DNA of 64,000 nt from Cyanobacteriota bacterium (GTDB lineage: Bacteria > Cyanobacteriota > Vampirovibrionia > Vampirovibrionales > Vampirovibrionaceae). A model generated the notes under the pieces. It was not told where the DNA came from. It saw only the letters and a program-made list of their open reading frames with translations, and ran no database searches. Made by a program: the position numbers and the translations under genes. The stretch spans positions 477,933-541,932 of the forward strand of contig JAIEMW010000004.1 of NCBI GenBank assembly GCA_019751815.1. Direction: 5' to 3'. Shown one piece after another: positions 28,356 through 37,758 of the stretch. The number at the start of each line of letters is the position of its first letter. Position 1 is the stretch's first letter.

Positions 28356-29615
28356 ATGCCCGTAAAATGGATCCAAAAGACAAAGCAGACGGTTCGCTTG
28401 CCGTTTCAACATTTCGTGGAATCAATTACCACCAGTAGTGGGCTGCTAGTGGGGATGTTTCTTCTTGGTCTTGTCTGTTCTAACTCGGTGATGGGTCAGT
28501 CGCTTTACCGTTCTGTGTTTACGGCTGGGCTAACGCACTTTATCAATGACGGCCTGATGAGTGTGTTTTTTCTGTTGGTTGGTTTGGAAATTCGCCGTGA
28601 GTGGCAATCGGGAGAACTCTCAGAGCCAAATAAAAGAAGACTCCCTTTAATTACTGCGGTGGGGGGAATGCTGTTTCCGGCATTGATTTTCTGTGTGTTT
28701 AATCCCCCAGGGACCCCTTGGGCGAAGGGATGGGGAATTCCAACAGTGACCGATATCGCCTTTTCACTGGCGGTGCTGTCGTTTCTGAAAAATCGGATTC
28801 CCGACTCCCTCAGGGTGTTGCTCACGGCGCTGGCTATTTTGGATGATATCGGTGCGATCCTCCTGATTGCCTTGTTTTACACGAGTCAGCTGCACGTGTT
28901 TCCAATGGCGATACTGGTGATTGGGTTTTTGCTGTTTGGCATTTTAAGAACTAATCCTGCTTTTGACGTTAAGCGATACCCTGGTATAGCATTTTTTGGG
29001 ATAGCACTTTGGACCGTTACCGCAATAGGGCTTTGGGTCTTGCTTTATCAGACAGGGATACATCCTTCTATCAGCGGGGTGATTTTAGCCTGGATGATGG
29101 GAACCGCTGATTACCCGGATAATGCCACGCTGGAAAAACTGGAAGAATCTCTCGCTCCTTGGGTTAATTGGTTGATTGTACCCGTGTTTATTTTGGCCAA
29201 TACACAGATGCCGCTGGCTGGCTTACTGGGCACCAGCAGCCAGTCTCCATTATCCCTGGCTCCTTTATTTTGGGGGATTACGTTGGGCCTTTTTGTGGGG
29301 AAACCTTTGGGGATTATCCTGTCCGGAACCATGGCGCTGCGTTTGGGTGTGGCCAGTTTGCCGCCATCTGTTTCAGTCCGTCATGCTTTTGGGGCAGCGG
29401 TTTTGGCAGGGATCGGTTTTACCATGGCCCTTTTTGTGTCTCTCTTGGCTTTTAATGATGCTCCAACCCTTTTTGCACAAGAGCTTCTCACAAGCAAAGC
29501 GGCTATATTTTCTGCATCACTGGCTTCTGGTCTACTGGGGTACTTCATTTTGGCCTTGGGTAAGCGGTCTGTCGCTTCTAGCAATCTCACGCAGGGTGTC
29601 GATCATCTGGATTAA
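28356..29615 (+). CDS. nhaA: Na+/H+ antiporter NhaA
   Basis: This is an integral inner-membrane antiporter with about 12 helices. Landmarks are the N-terminal FINDGLMSVFFLLVGLEIRRE, the PTVTDIAFSLAVLS discontinuous helix, the essential aspartate pair in LAILDDIGAILLIAL, and HPSISGVILAWMMG. NhaA exchanges two protons for one sodium ion at alkaline pH. ATG 28356 places about 25 residues before the conserved SSG; a GTG at 28317 would lengthen the tail. The 3' end overlaps the opposite-strand decarboxylase by 84 bp. Confidence 0.95.
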   Translation: MPVKWIQKTKQTVRLPFQHFVESITTSSGLLVGMFLLGLVCSNSVMGQSLYRSVFTAGLTHFINDGLMSVFFLLVGLEIRREWQSGELSEPNKRRLPLITAVGGMLFPALIFCVFNPPGTPWAKGWGIPTVTDIAFSLAVLSFLKNRIPDSLRVLLTALAILDDIGAILLIALFYTSQLHVFPMAILVIGFLLFGILRTNPAFDVKRYPGIAFFGIALWTVTAIGLWVLLYQTGIHPSISGVILAWMMGTADYPDNATLEKLEESLAPWVNWLIVPVFILANTQMPLAGLLGTSSQSPLSLAPLFWGITLGLFVGKPLGIILSGTMALRLGVASLPPSVSVRHAFGAAVLAGIGFTMALFVSLLAFNDAPTLFAQELLTSKAAIFSASLASGLLGYFILALGKRSVASSNLTQGVDHLD

Positions 29616-31097
29616 ATCGGCGCTTGTGGTGAGGGGGTTCATTAAGGTCAGTCGCAGATATACTTTCCCGTTGAGTGTTGTTTTAACCAGATAGTACTGT
29701 CCTGAGGCAATAATCTCTTCTCGGAGCCAGCCCTGAAACGCGTTGATTTGATCATTAGAGAAAGCAAAATCTGGAATATACCGAAAGCAAACGATATTGC
29801 TCTGAGGTAAAACAGGGAGTTCAAAGTCGGGCTGCTGTTGGAGCCATTCCGCAAAGTCCTGACAGCGGCTGTAGGTGTTTTCAATATGATCTTGAAAGGG
29901 CTTTACCCCGTAATGCTGAAGACAGGTGTACAACGGAGTGGCCATCATCGTTTTGGTGCATTCTAAGGTCTGATGGGCAAGATCAAAGGCATACTCAGGT
30001 GTATGTTCTGCTGCCTCTTTCCCCTCAAGTAGATAAGCCGCAGAGGTGGGGTCGTTGAGGTAGGCCAAATGTTTGTCTTTGAACAAAACGCCTGTGACCA
30101 AGGCCGGCATTTGCAGCATTTTGTGAGCATCCCAGACAATGGAATCGGCGTGCTCAATCCCTTTCAGGAGATGCCGATAACGCTGACTGATTAAGGCTGA
30201 AGCGCCGTGGGCTCCGTCCACGTGGAACCAAAGCCGGTTTTCACGGCAAATCTCTGCCGTGGCTTCTAGTGGGTCGTAGCTTCCTGTTGCAGTTGTGCAC
30301 GCACTGCCGACAACAGCAAGCACAGGTCTGCTTTGATGCTGGCAGTCTTGAATCGTTTTTTTTAAGTGAGGAAGGCTCATTCTAAAGTGAGAATCTGTCT
30401 CGATAGCAATGACCCCTGCGTTCCCTAGTCCCATCATACGGGCGGCTCTTTGGATACAATAATGGGCTTGTTCAGAGACAAGAATGCAGGGTGCTAAGGC
30501 TTTCTCAGAGTTATTGAGGGTTATTTCATGCTGTTGTTCATAATGCAGCCTGGCAATTTGCAAGGCGCTGAGGTTTCCCACTGAGCCACCTGAGGTGAGA
30601 TACCCACCCCTGTGTTCAGCTACATATTCTGTATCTAGGCAGACCCAATGGTTCATCCACTCAATGACTCTGTGTTCTAGTATGGTATTGACGGGGCCCA
30701 TTTCAAAAACCGCACTGCCGTTGTTTAATAGGCTGGTCAAAGTGTGAATAATCACGGCCAAAGGCAGAGGTACTGAAACTTGATGCCCGATATAACCCGG
30801 ATGGTGCAGATGATTAGACTGTGCCAATAAAGGCGCGATCATTGAAGGCAGTGTATGGGTGGACTGTTTACTGGCGAGTCCTTCAAGTGCTAGTTTGGGC
30901 CAGTTCATTTGCTGCTGTTGGTGCCAATCAACAGAAGGGAAGCGAGCTGGTAAAACGGGGATAGAATCTGGTTTTTCTTGAATTTGGTTTAAATAATCGG
31001 CTAGAAAATCGATCATGGCGTGCCCTTGCTGTCGAAAGGTAGGGGCAGCAAAGAGATCGCTCAGAGAAATTGTGGATGTGGCAGAAGCTTTTGACAT
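29532..31097 (-). CDS. Group II PLP-dependent amino-acid decarboxylase
   Basis: The 521-residue protein shows the group II decarboxylase pattern: PGYIGHQ, SGGSVGNLSAL, SEQAHYCIQRAARMMGLG, WFHVDGAHGASALIS and the PLP lysine in VWDAHKMLQMPALVTGVLF. Relatives include aromatic-amino-acid, diaminobutyrate, cysteine-sulfinate and glutamate decarboxylases; the sequence alone does not settle the substrate. A 54-residue membrane peptide gene lies 26 bp upstream on the same strand and an MFS transporter is divergent, suggesting a decarboxylation-plus-transport cluster. The last 28 codons lie opposite the end of nhaA. Confidence 0.88.
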   Translation of the reverse strand: MSKASATSTISLSDLFAAPTFRQQGHAMIDFLADYLNQIQEKPDSIPVLPARFPSVDWHQQQQMNWPKLALEGLASKQSTHTLPSMIAPLLAQSNHLHHPGYIGHQVSVPLPLAVIIHTLTSLLNNGSAVFEMGPVNTILEHRVIEWMNHWVCLDTEYVAEHRGGYLTSGGSVGNLSALQIARLHYEQQHEITLNNSEKALAPCILVSEQAHYCIQRAARMMGLGNAGVIAIETDSHFRMSLPHLKKTIQDCQHQSRPVLAVVGSACTTATGSYDPLEATAEICRENRLWFHVDGAHGASALISQRYRHLLKGIEHADSIVWDAHKMLQMPALVTGVLFKDKHLAYLNDPTSAAYLLEGKEAAEHTPEYAFDLAHQTLECTKTMMATPLYTCLQHYGVKPFQDHIENTYSRCQDFAEWLQQQPDFELPVLPQSNIVCFRYIPDFAFSNDQINAFQGWLREEIIASGQYYLVKTTLNGKVYLRLTLMNPLTTSADLIQMIDTLREIARSDRPLTQGQNEVPQ

Positions 31098-31123
31098 TTT
31101 AGAAGAATAAAAGAGCTACTTCT

Positions 31124-31288
31124 TTAGGGATGGTAATGGGGTGAGCGAGGATCGCTCGTGTCGATATCATAGCGCTTCTTGGGTGGAAATAACATCTTGT
31201 GATAGGACAGCAACCAAAAGAATAGACAGGTAGGGACAATGGTTGCCAGAATCAGTCCGGCGATTAAAAACCCGACGTAGGGACACAT
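31124..31288 (-). CDS. 54-residue single-span membrane protein
   Basis: A complete short reading frame begins ATG at 31288 and ends TAA at 31124. The product starts MCPYVGFLIAGLIL, has one strongly hydrophobic helix of about 25 residues (residues 5-29), then a basic patch FPPKKRY and a polar, histidine-containing tail ending SPHYHP. The clear helix plus positive-inside pattern and the 26-bp spacing to the decarboxylase argue for a real gene in that operon. The ribosome binding site is weak (AAAGAG). Function is unknown; a transporter or enzyme accessory subunit is conceivable. Confidence 0.6.
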   Translation of the reverse strand: MCPYVGFLIAGLILATIVPTCLFFWLLSYHKMLFPPKKRYDIDTSDPRSPHYHP

Positions 31289-31446
31289 GGTCACTGGCTC
31301 TTTCTGGTTGGTGGCTTCAAGTTGATGATGGTTTCACGAGAACCTGGGAATCTTCTCGACCAAAAATTGTTTTTTTACAAAATGTCCGCAACAGGGGGCC
31401 AAATTTGTTACAATCATGGCTGCTTAAAGAGAGAGGTTTATTTTCT

Positions 31447-32718
31447 GTGAGTAATGTGAGTGAGCAAAAACTCCCCTTCTGGCATGGGGTAGAGCCTTAT
31501 CATTGGATGGTATTCCTGGGCTGTTGGATGGGCGGTATTTTTGATGGGATGGATTCCAATCTCTTTGCGGTGATCCTGCCCAATGCGATTCAGGAACTGT
31601 CTCACTCTGCAGATAAGACGGTGATTAGCCAGATGGGATCACAGGTCACATTTCTCTTTCTGATTGGCTGGACCTTGGGCGGCATTGTTTTTGGGGTTTT
31701 GGGCGATAAGTTAGGCCGGGTTAAGGCGATGGTGCTTTCTATTCTGCTTTATTCTCTTTTTACGGGCCTTGCGGGCTTTGCTCAAGAAGGATGGCAATTG
31801 GCGATTTGTCGTTTTTTAACGGGCTTGGGGATTGGTGGAGAGCTAGTCAGCATTTCAACATTGCTGTCTGAAACATGGCCAGAACGCTCTAGGGCTTTTG
31901 CTGTGGGGTCTCTCTTGTCTTCTTATCAGGTGGGTGTCTTTATCTCTGGGGTTATCACCAGCATTATTCATGACTGGCGAATGGCCTTTTTTGTGGGCGC
32001 AGTGCCTGCACTGCTGGCGATTTTTGTCCAAACAAAACTCCATGAACCTGATAAATGGCATCAGAGTAAGGAAATCAAGGATACACTCCCTGCTGATGAC
32101 AAAAGTCACCCGCTTAAAGACATTTTTACCCCAGAATTTCGAGGCAGTGTGACAGTAGGAGCCGTGGCTTTTGGTGGTCTGCTGATTGGATACTGGGCGT
32201 CTTTGGCGTGGATTCCCACATGGATACAAGATTTGGTGGGCCCTGGCGGCACAGGACAAGAAAAAAGCATTGCAACCATGTATCACGGCCTTGCTGCGGT
32301 TTGTGGCTGTCTGCTCTCTGGGTATTTGGCCGATCTTCTGGGCCGCCGAAGCACCATTATGGTCAGTTATCTGGGGGCCTTCCTTGTTTCTTGGTGGATG
32401 TTTTCAACAGTGAAAGAGTTTAGTCAGTGGATCTATGTGTTTGACGCCATGTTGGGCTTTTTCATTGGGATAGCCCAAGCAATCATGTATGTCTATCTTC
32501 CGGAACTATTCCCGACCCGGGTTCGGGCTACGGCCATTGGGTTTTGCCTCAATGCAGGGCGCTTGTCTGCGGCGATTGCTGCATTATATGTGGGGCTTGT
32601 GGTTTCATTTTTTCATGGGTATGCTGGGGCCTGTCTGGCATTTTCAATGTCCTATCTGGTAGCGGTTCTTGCTGGTATCTGGGGACGAGAAACACGCGGT
32701 GAGCCACTGCCAGATTAA
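31447..32718 (+). CDS. MFS transporter, 12 transmembrane segments
   Basis: The 423-residue major facilitator has the family signature between helices 2 and 3 (GVLGDKLGRVKAMVLSILLY), its half-repeat GYLADLLGRRSTIMVSYLG, and RFLTGLGIGGELVSISTLLSETWPERSRAFA. This resembles the sugar or aromatic-acid:H+ symporter groups. GTG 31447 is chosen because GAGAGG lies about 10 bases upstream and the protein then starts MSNVSEQKLPFWHG; the upstream open frame has no protein character. It diverges from the decarboxylase/peptide pair, so its substrate may be the decarboxylase substrate or product. Confidence 0.87.
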   Translation: MSNVSEQKLPFWHGVEPYHWMVFLGCWMGGIFDGMDSNLFAVILPNAIQELSHSADKTVISQMGSQVTFLFLIGWTLGGIVFGVLGDKLGRVKAMVLSILLYSLFTGLAGFAQEGWQLAICRFLTGLGIGGELVSISTLLSETWPERSRAFAVGSLLSSYQVGVFISGVITSIIHDWRMAFFVGAVPALLAIFVQTKLHEPDKWHQSKEIKDTLPADDKSHPLKDIFTPEFRGSVTVGAVAFGGLLIGYWASLAWIPTWIQDLVGPGGTGQEKSIATMYHGLAAVCGCLLSGYLADLLGRRSTIMVSYLGAFLVSWWMFSTVKEFSQWIYVFDAMLGFFIGIAQAIMYVYLPELFPTRVRATAIGFCLNAGRLSAAIAALYVGLVVSFFHGYAGACLAFSMSYLVAVLAGIWGRETRGEPLPD

Positions 32719-32734
32719 CAAGTGGAATAAATTC

Positions 32735-33169
32735 ATGACCCTCACCTTAGAAAATGCTCAAGAGATTGTTTATAGCCAAAGTCTGCTCGTGCCGCAAACC
32801 ACTCAGCAGGCACTGATGCAGCTTCAGCATCATATCCAGCGATGTTTGGCTGCTTATGAGGCAGAGAAAACGTTGGAAACCCAACAAGTACTCGAAGATA
32901 TTCTGGTTTCTACTCTGATTGCCATGAAAACGCTCAATATTTCTGCAGAACAAGCACTTTCTCGCTGGCAGGCGCGTCAAAAATCTGCCGCCACCAGTCG
33001 GCTGATCAAGCTTTGGCCAGACAGGCTGGAGGTCTGGGTGGACGGACGTCCCCAAGGGGGTTGGCCGCTCTATTCGGAGCAAGAATACCAGTCAGCTTCA
33101 ACACTGGCTGCAGAACTTGGCTGCCGTCTAGAATACGCAGAAGTCGATCAGGGTAGGCTTTTCTCATGA
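32735..33169 (+). CDS. Small helical protein, possibly MazG-like
   Basis: The 144-residue product is not firmly recognised. Its helical middle (VLEDILVSTLIAMKTLNISAEQALSRW) parallels the second half of MazG-type domains, for example MGDILFATVNLARHFKIHPEVAL in the mazG gene of this window. The usual metal-binding EExxE/ExxD acids are mostly missing, so it may be a catalytically dead relative. The C-terminal 50 residues (LWPDRLEVWVDGRPQGGWPLY) form a different, strand-rich part. ATG 32735 follows the MFS gene by 16 bp with GTGGAA upstream. It overlaps the pseudouridine synthase start by 4 bp. Confidence 0.6.
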   Translation: MTLTLENAQEIVYSQSLLVPQTTQQALMQLQHHIQRCLAAYEAEKTLETQQVLEDILVSTLIAMKTLNISAEQALSRWQARQKSAATSRLIKLWPDRLEVWVDGRPQGGWPLYSEQEYQSASTLAAELGCRLEYAEVDQGRLFS

Positions 33170-33966
33170 ACAAGCAAGCGGGCCCCAAAAAACAAGTTCG
33201 GCTCAACAAATGGCTGGCGGATGCTGGGGTCTGCTCACGCCGTGAGGCGGATCGTTGGATTGCAGAAGGCCGGGTGAGTGTAAACCAAACGGTGGTAAGC
33301 GAGATGGGTATCCAAATTGACCCCGCCCGAGATAAGGTGTTTGTGGATAAGCGCCGGGTGCAGGTACAAGCCAAGCTTTATCTTGCCTTTCATAAACCCA
33401 AAGGGGTGGTTTGTAGTCGTTCAGATGAGCGGCAGCGAAAAACCATTTATGATTTCTTAGACCCTGCCTGCCATAGCGTAGACCCTGTGGGGCGACTAGA
33501 CAGGAACAGCAGTGGGTTGATGCTGCTTTCAAACGATGGGGATTTCTTGCACCGTGTCATGCATCCGGGGTTTCACTGGGAAAAAGTTTATAAAATCTCG
33601 TTTAATCAGCGTATTACCAAGTCGATGGTCTCGCTGTGGTTGAAAGGGGTTTACTTAGAGCCTGAAGCGGTGTTTGCTAAAGCTGAATCTATTGAGGTTT
33701 TAGCCAATGAGGCGGGTGTATACGAGGCGAAAATGATCCTCATCACAGGGTATAACCGGCAGATTCGACGGATGGCAGAAGCTGCAGGGTTGGATGTGTT
33801 GAGCTTAAAACGCTTATCTGTGGGTCCAATCAAGCTGGGACGTCTAAAAATGGGAGAAATAAGACCCTTGACCACTCAAGAAAAACGCGCTTTAGAGCAA
33901 GGGGTGGTACCAGAGGGCGGGAAATCTCATTCAAATCCAAACGCTAAAAATCTAAAAAATTCCTGA
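33166..33966 (+). CDS. RNA pseudouridine synthase, RsuA/RluB family
   Basis: An N-terminal S4 RNA-binding domain (RLNKWLADAGVCSRREADRWIAEGRVSVN) is followed by the catalytic domain, with the essential aspartate in DPVGRLDRNSSGLMLLSNDG and the later RQIRRMAEAAGLDVLSLKR motif. This fits the RsuA/RluB/RluE/RluF family that isomerises one uridine in 16S or 23S rRNA; the RluB subgroup is most likely. The 266-residue length is usual. It is translationally coupled to the upstream small protein (ATGA overlap). Confidence 0.9.
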   Translation: MNKQAGPKKQVRLNKWLADAGVCSRREADRWIAEGRVSVNQTVVSEMGIQIDPARDKVFVDKRRVQVQAKLYLAFHKPKGVVCSRSDERQRKTIYDFLDPACHSVDPVGRLDRNSSGLMLLSNDGDFLHRVMHPGFHWEKVYKISFNQRITKSMVSLWLKGVYLEPEAVFAKAESIEVLANEAGVYEAKMILITGYNRQIRRMAEAAGLDVLSLKRLSVGPIKLGRLKMGEIRPLTTQEKRALEQGVVPEGGKSHSNPNAKNLKNS

Positions 33967-34120
33967 ATATTCACAAGAAAGGGTGCGGTCAGTTGTTACG
34001 CGTGATAGTATTGTAAACGGACCCGTGTCCCGGTTAGAATTGAGAGAGGGATCTTGCGACGGTTCTGGCCTTTTGAGATTACGTTAATATCCCACACAGC
34101 AGAGAGTGTTAAGTACAGCT
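33967..34120 (+). promoter_or_regulatory. clpC upstream region
   Basis: This 154-bp spacer precedes clpC. TTGTTA and TATTGT occur near 33993-34015, but their spacing does not fit a standard promoter. No CtsR or CIRCE (GCACTC-N9-GAGTGC) heat-shock operator was found. A GTG at 34106 is in frame but would add only five residues. Confidence 0.25.
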
Positions 34121-36601
34121 ATGTTTGAACGGTTTACAGAAAAAGCAATTAAAGTGATTATGCTGGCCCAAGAAGAGGCCCGTCGGCTCGGCCACAACTT
34201 TGTGGGCACGGAGCAAATCCTGCTAGGATTGATTGGTGAAGGTACCGGTATTGCTGCCAAAACACTCAAAGGGATGGGTGTCAATCTGAAAGAAGCTCGC
34301 GCTGAAGTTGAAAAAATTATTGGTCGCGGTTCTGGCTTTGTGGCTGTCGAAATTCCATTCACGCCTCGTGCAAAGCGTGTTTTAGAGCTTTCCTGGGATG
34401 AAGCCCGTCAGTTGGGCCACAACTATATTGGGACAGAGCATTTGCTGTTGGGCCTTATTCGCGAAGGTGAAGGGGTCGCTGCCAGAGTGTTGGAAAACCT
34501 TGGCGTCGATCTCACCAAAGTGCGTAGCAATGTTATTCGGATGCTGGGAGAAACTCGCGGTTCATCTTCTACCGCTTCTACCGCTGGCGGCAGAAGCAAA
34601 ACGCCCACTTTGGATGAATTTTCTCAGAACTTGACCTTGGCCGCGCAAGAGTTGAGGCTTGATCCGGTGGTGGGCCGGGAAAAAGAAATTGAGCGCGTGA
34701 TCCAGATTCTGGGCCGTCGGACAAAAAACAATCCCGTTCTCATTGGAGAACCGGGTGTTGGGAAAACCGCGATTGCCGAAGGGCTCGCACAACGCATTGT
34801 GAACGGGGACGTTCCTGATATTTTGCAAGAGAAAAAGATTGTTCAGTTAGACATCGGTCTCTTGGTTGCTGGCACGAAGTACCGCGGAGAATTTGAAGAA
34901 CGCCTGAAGAAGGTGATGGATGAAATTCGTCAGGCCGGTAATATCATCCTGGCTATTGATGAGTTGCACACCTTAATTGGGGCTGGGGCAGCCGAAGGTG
35001 CCATTGATGCGGCCAATATTTTGAAACCCGCGCTTTCTCGTGGGGAAATTCAATGTATTGGTGCCACCACGATCAGTGAATACCGTAAGCATATTGAAAA
35101 AGATGCCGCTCTTGAGCGCCGGTTCCAACCTGTTCAGGTGGATGAGCCCAGCATAGAAGAAACGATTGAGATTATGCGCGGTCTGCGTGAGAAATATGAA
35201 CAACACCATAAATTGGTGATTACGGATGAAGCCCTTGAAGCGGCTGCAAAACTGTCAGCACGCTATATCCCCGATCGCTTCTTGCCCGATAAGGCCATTG
35301 ATTTGATCGATGAGGCCAGTTCTCGTGTTCGTCTGTCTCATAGTGCGTTGCCGCCTGAAGGCAAAGAACTTGAAAAAGAGCTGAAGACCCTTGTCCGGGA
35401 AAAAGAACAAGCGATTCGCAATCAAGAGTTTGAGAATGCCAGTGAGCTCCGCGATCAGGAAGCCAAGTTGCGCGATAAAATTCGCGAAATGGCGGATGAG
35501 TGGAAAAAAACCATTGAAGATCAAAAAATTGAAGTCACCGAAGAGCACATTGCTCAAGTGGTCAGTGGCTGGACCGGTGTGCCAGTCTCCAAATTGACTG
35601 AAAGCGAAAGTGAGCGCTTGATCAAAATGGAAGGCATTCTGCACGAGCGAGTGATTGGACAGCATGACGCCGTTACAGCGATTTCTAAAGCCATTCGCAG
35701 AGCTCGGGTTGGTTTGAAAAATCCCAACAGACCCATTGGTTCCTTTATCTTTAGTGGTCCTACTGGGGTTGGTAAAACAGAACTCGCCAAAACCCTTTCA
35801 GAATATGTCTTTGGTTCTGAAGACAATTTGATTCGGGTGGATATGTCTGAATTTATGGAACGCCATACTGTCAGCAAATTGATTGGCTCTCCCCCAGGCT
35901 ATGTCGGCTTTAATGAAGGCGGACAACTAACTGAGATGGTTCGCCGCAAGCCTTATTCCGTGGTGTTGTTTGACGAGATTGAAAAAGCACACCCGGATGT
36001 CTTTAACATCTTGCTGCAAATTTTGGATGACGGCCGTCTGTCAGACTCGAAGGGCAGAACAGTTGACTTTAAGAATACGATTATCATTATGACCAGTAAC
36101 GTGGGTGCCCGCGGGATTGAAAACTCTGCGCCACTTGGGTTTGCTGTGAGCGATAATGATGATAAGGCACGGTACCAGAAGATCAAAGATACTGTGCTGG
36201 AAGAGATGAAGAAAACCTTCCGCCCAGAATTTCTGAACCGTCTGGACGATATCATTATCTTCCATCCGTTGACCAAGACAGAAATCCGTAGCATTGTTGA
36301 TGTGATGGTGCGTGATTTGGTGAAGCGGGTCTCTACACAAAGCATGGAGCTGGTTATTAGCGATGAGGCCAAGGATTATTTGGCCAAAGAAGGCTATAGC
36401 CCAAGTTATGGTGCTCGACCGTTGCGCCGCGCGATCCAAAAGCAACTGGAAGACGAGCTGACTGATATGCTCTTGCTGGGCAAGTTTAAGGAAGGTGACG
36501 TGATTCATACCGTGATGAAAGACGGTAAAATCGTGTTTGAAAAATCCTCACCAAGCAAGAAAAAATCAGCTGCGCAAGCTGCAGAAGCTGCTTCGACCTA
36601 G
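34121..36601 (+). CDS. clpC: ATP-dependent Clp protease ATPase subunit ClpC
   Basis: This AAA+ unfoldase hands substrates to ClpP. The N-terminal double Clp-N repeat starts [20 protein letters not shown], the start conserved in cyanobacterial and plastid ClpC. Walker A motifs are GEPGVGKTA (first AAA+) and GPTGVGKTE (second). A UVR/M domain ([22 protein letters not shown]) lies between them and distinguishes ClpC from ClpA and ClpB. The C-terminal D2 domain is complete. At 826 residues it is full length. No mcsA/mcsB/ctsR genes are adjacent, unlike Firmicutes. Confidence 0.97.
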   Translation: MFERFTEKAIKVIMLAQEEARRLGHNFVGTEQILLGLIGEGTGIAAKTLKGMGVNLKEARAEVEKIIGRGSGFVAVEIPFTPRAKRVLELSWDEARQLGHNYIGTEHLLLGLIREGEGVAARVLENLGVDLTKVRSNVIRMLGETRGSSSTASTAGGRSKTPTLDEFSQNLTLAAQELRLDPVVGREKEIERVIQILGRRTKNNPVLIGEPGVGKTAIAEGLAQRIVNGDVPDILQEKKIVQLDIGLLVAGTKYRGEFEERLKKVMDEIRQAGNIILAIDELHTLIGAGAAEGAIDAANILKPALSRGEIQCIGATTISEYRKHIEKDAALERRFQPVQVDEPSIEETIEIMRGLREKYEQHHKLVITDEALEAAAKLSARYIPDRFLPDKAIDLIDEASSRVRLSHSALPPEGKELEKELKTLVREKEQAIRNQEFENASELRDQEAKLRDKIREMADEWKKTIEDQKIEVTEEHIAQVVSGWTGVPVSKLTESESERLIKMEGILHERVIGQHDAVTAISKAIRRARVGLKNPNRPIGSFIFSGPTGVGKTELAKTLSEYVFGSEDNLIRVDMSEFMERHTVSKLIGSPPGYVGFNEGGQLTEMVRRKPYSVVLFDEIEKAHPDVFNILLQILDDGRLSDSKGRTVDFKNTIIIMTSNVGARGIENSAPLGFAVSDNDDKARYQKIKDTVLEEMKKTFRPEFLNRLDDIIIFHPLTKTEIRSIVDVMVRDLVKRVSTQSMELVISDEAKDYLAKEGYSPSYGARPLRRAIQKQLEDELTDMLLLGKFKEGDVIHTVMKDGKIVFEKSSPSKKKSAAQAAEAAST

Positions 36602-36615
36602 TGTTGTGCCGGTGA

Positions 36616-37593
36616 ATGCTTCCAGACGAGCGACCCCCTGATCTTTTCTGGTTTTTGCCACCGAGCTTTGGTGCGGGTGTGTCGATGGTACTGCTCGTAT
36701 TATTGATGCCTATTCTCCTTTTGGGAGTCCAGGCTGTGGCGGCGCCTGTGAGTGAATGGGTGATGTCGATGTGGCTTCCAGGAGGTATACAAGCTGTGTT
36801 GGTTCTTCCCGTGATGCCGATGGCTCAATTTGCAGGGGTTTCCGTACTGGCTTTTGTTATGGGTTCTCAGCTTCTCAGTCGCGTTAAAACCGCGTATGTT
36901 TCCGGCTGGGCTTCGCATCTGCATCGTCCCCATCTGTTGCATGTGGATTATAGCCGGGATCCCAAATTGGCCTCACAAGCGTTATTGAACTGGGTGTTAT
37001 ACCGGCTATTAATGGTGTTTGGTCCGACGCTGGTGGTGCTTATATTGATGGCATTGGTAATGGGCTTAAGCATGACCTTGTTTAATCTTTTTATCGATCT
37101 GCCAACGGCGAGCTTGCCGATCATTACAGTTTCAGGCTTATTTGGCACGATGTTGCTTGGGCTTATCTTGGTGTTAACGGTTATTTATGGTGTGTGGTCA
37201 GCGGTTGTGACGCTTTCAGGGGATGTAGTGGCGATGACGGAACCGGATCTTCCTGCGAAAATGATTGATGAGCGCTGCCGGCGGATTGCCTTTTCCTCAG
37301 GATGGGTATTCTTGCTCTACCCAGCGTATTTGGTCTTTTGGGCTGGGGCGTTGTATGCAGGGGTAATGTTGGTTTTACATTACCAGTGGTCGGATGTGTT
37401 AAGCGGAAAACTATTTAGCCCAGTAGTGTTTGGCTTGTCTGGTGCCCTCATTTTTGCCTATGTGTTATTACAACGGGCTAAATTGCTCAATTACCACCAG
37501 GCGCTGATGTCTTATTATCACGAGCTGCCCAAAGCCTTTAAAGAACGTTTTACACCCCCTCCTGCAAGAATGAATCCTTTTATTCAGGCTTAG
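36616..37593 (+). CDS. Six-helix membrane protein of unknown function
   Basis: The 325-residue protein has about six hydrophobic helices (roughly residues 20-42, 55-82, 130-160, 167-198, 228-252, 268-290). Charged loops lie between them, for example HVDYSRDPKLASQ and EPDLPAKMIDERCRR, and the C terminus is proline-rich (FTPPPARMNPF). No transporter or enzyme signature was recognised. It starts 14 bp after the clpC stop with a weak ribosome binding site, so it is probably translated from the clpC transcript. Confidence 0.75.
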   Translation: MLPDERPPDLFWFLPPSFGAGVSMVLLVLLMPILLLGVQAVAAPVSEWVMSMWLPGGIQAVLVLPVMPMAQFAGVSVLAFVMGSQLLSRVKTAYVSGWASHLHRPHLLHVDYSRDPKLASQALLNWVLYRLLMVFGPTLVVLILMALVMGLSMTLFNLFIDLPTASLPIITVSGLFGTMLLGLILVLTVIYGVWSAVVTLSGDVVAMTEPDLPAKMIDERCRRIAFSSGWVFLLYPAYLVFWAGALYAGVMLVLHYQWSDVLSGKLFSPVVFGLSGALIFAYVLLQRAKLLNYHQALMSYYHELPKAFKERFTPPPARMNPFIQA

Positions 37594-37758
37594 TTTTGTC
37601 AGGTTCTCGCTTGCCGGCGCTTGAAATTTTGATAAAACGGATTACGGTTTCAGTTAGATAGAGGATCTTTGCCTCTAATGACTGGATGTCTTTGGGTGAT
37701 TGACCGAACAGTTACCTGAGGAAGCTTGTAATTGCTATTTTGAGTTGAGTTGAAACCG
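37594..37758 (+). promoter_or_regulatory. Spacer upstream of the TPR orphan
   Basis: A short hairpin TAGAGG...CCTCTA lies near 37659-37677. A possible promoter pair TTACCT...TATTTT with 18-bp spacing lies just before the next gene. No small reading frame with coding character was seen. Confidence 0.3.

Noticed and set aside
31243-31446. N-terminal extension of the MFS transporter
   Set aside because: The extra 68 codons are basic and Trp-rich without homology features, overlap the 54-residue peptide gene, and precede a GTG with a good ribosome binding site at 31447.
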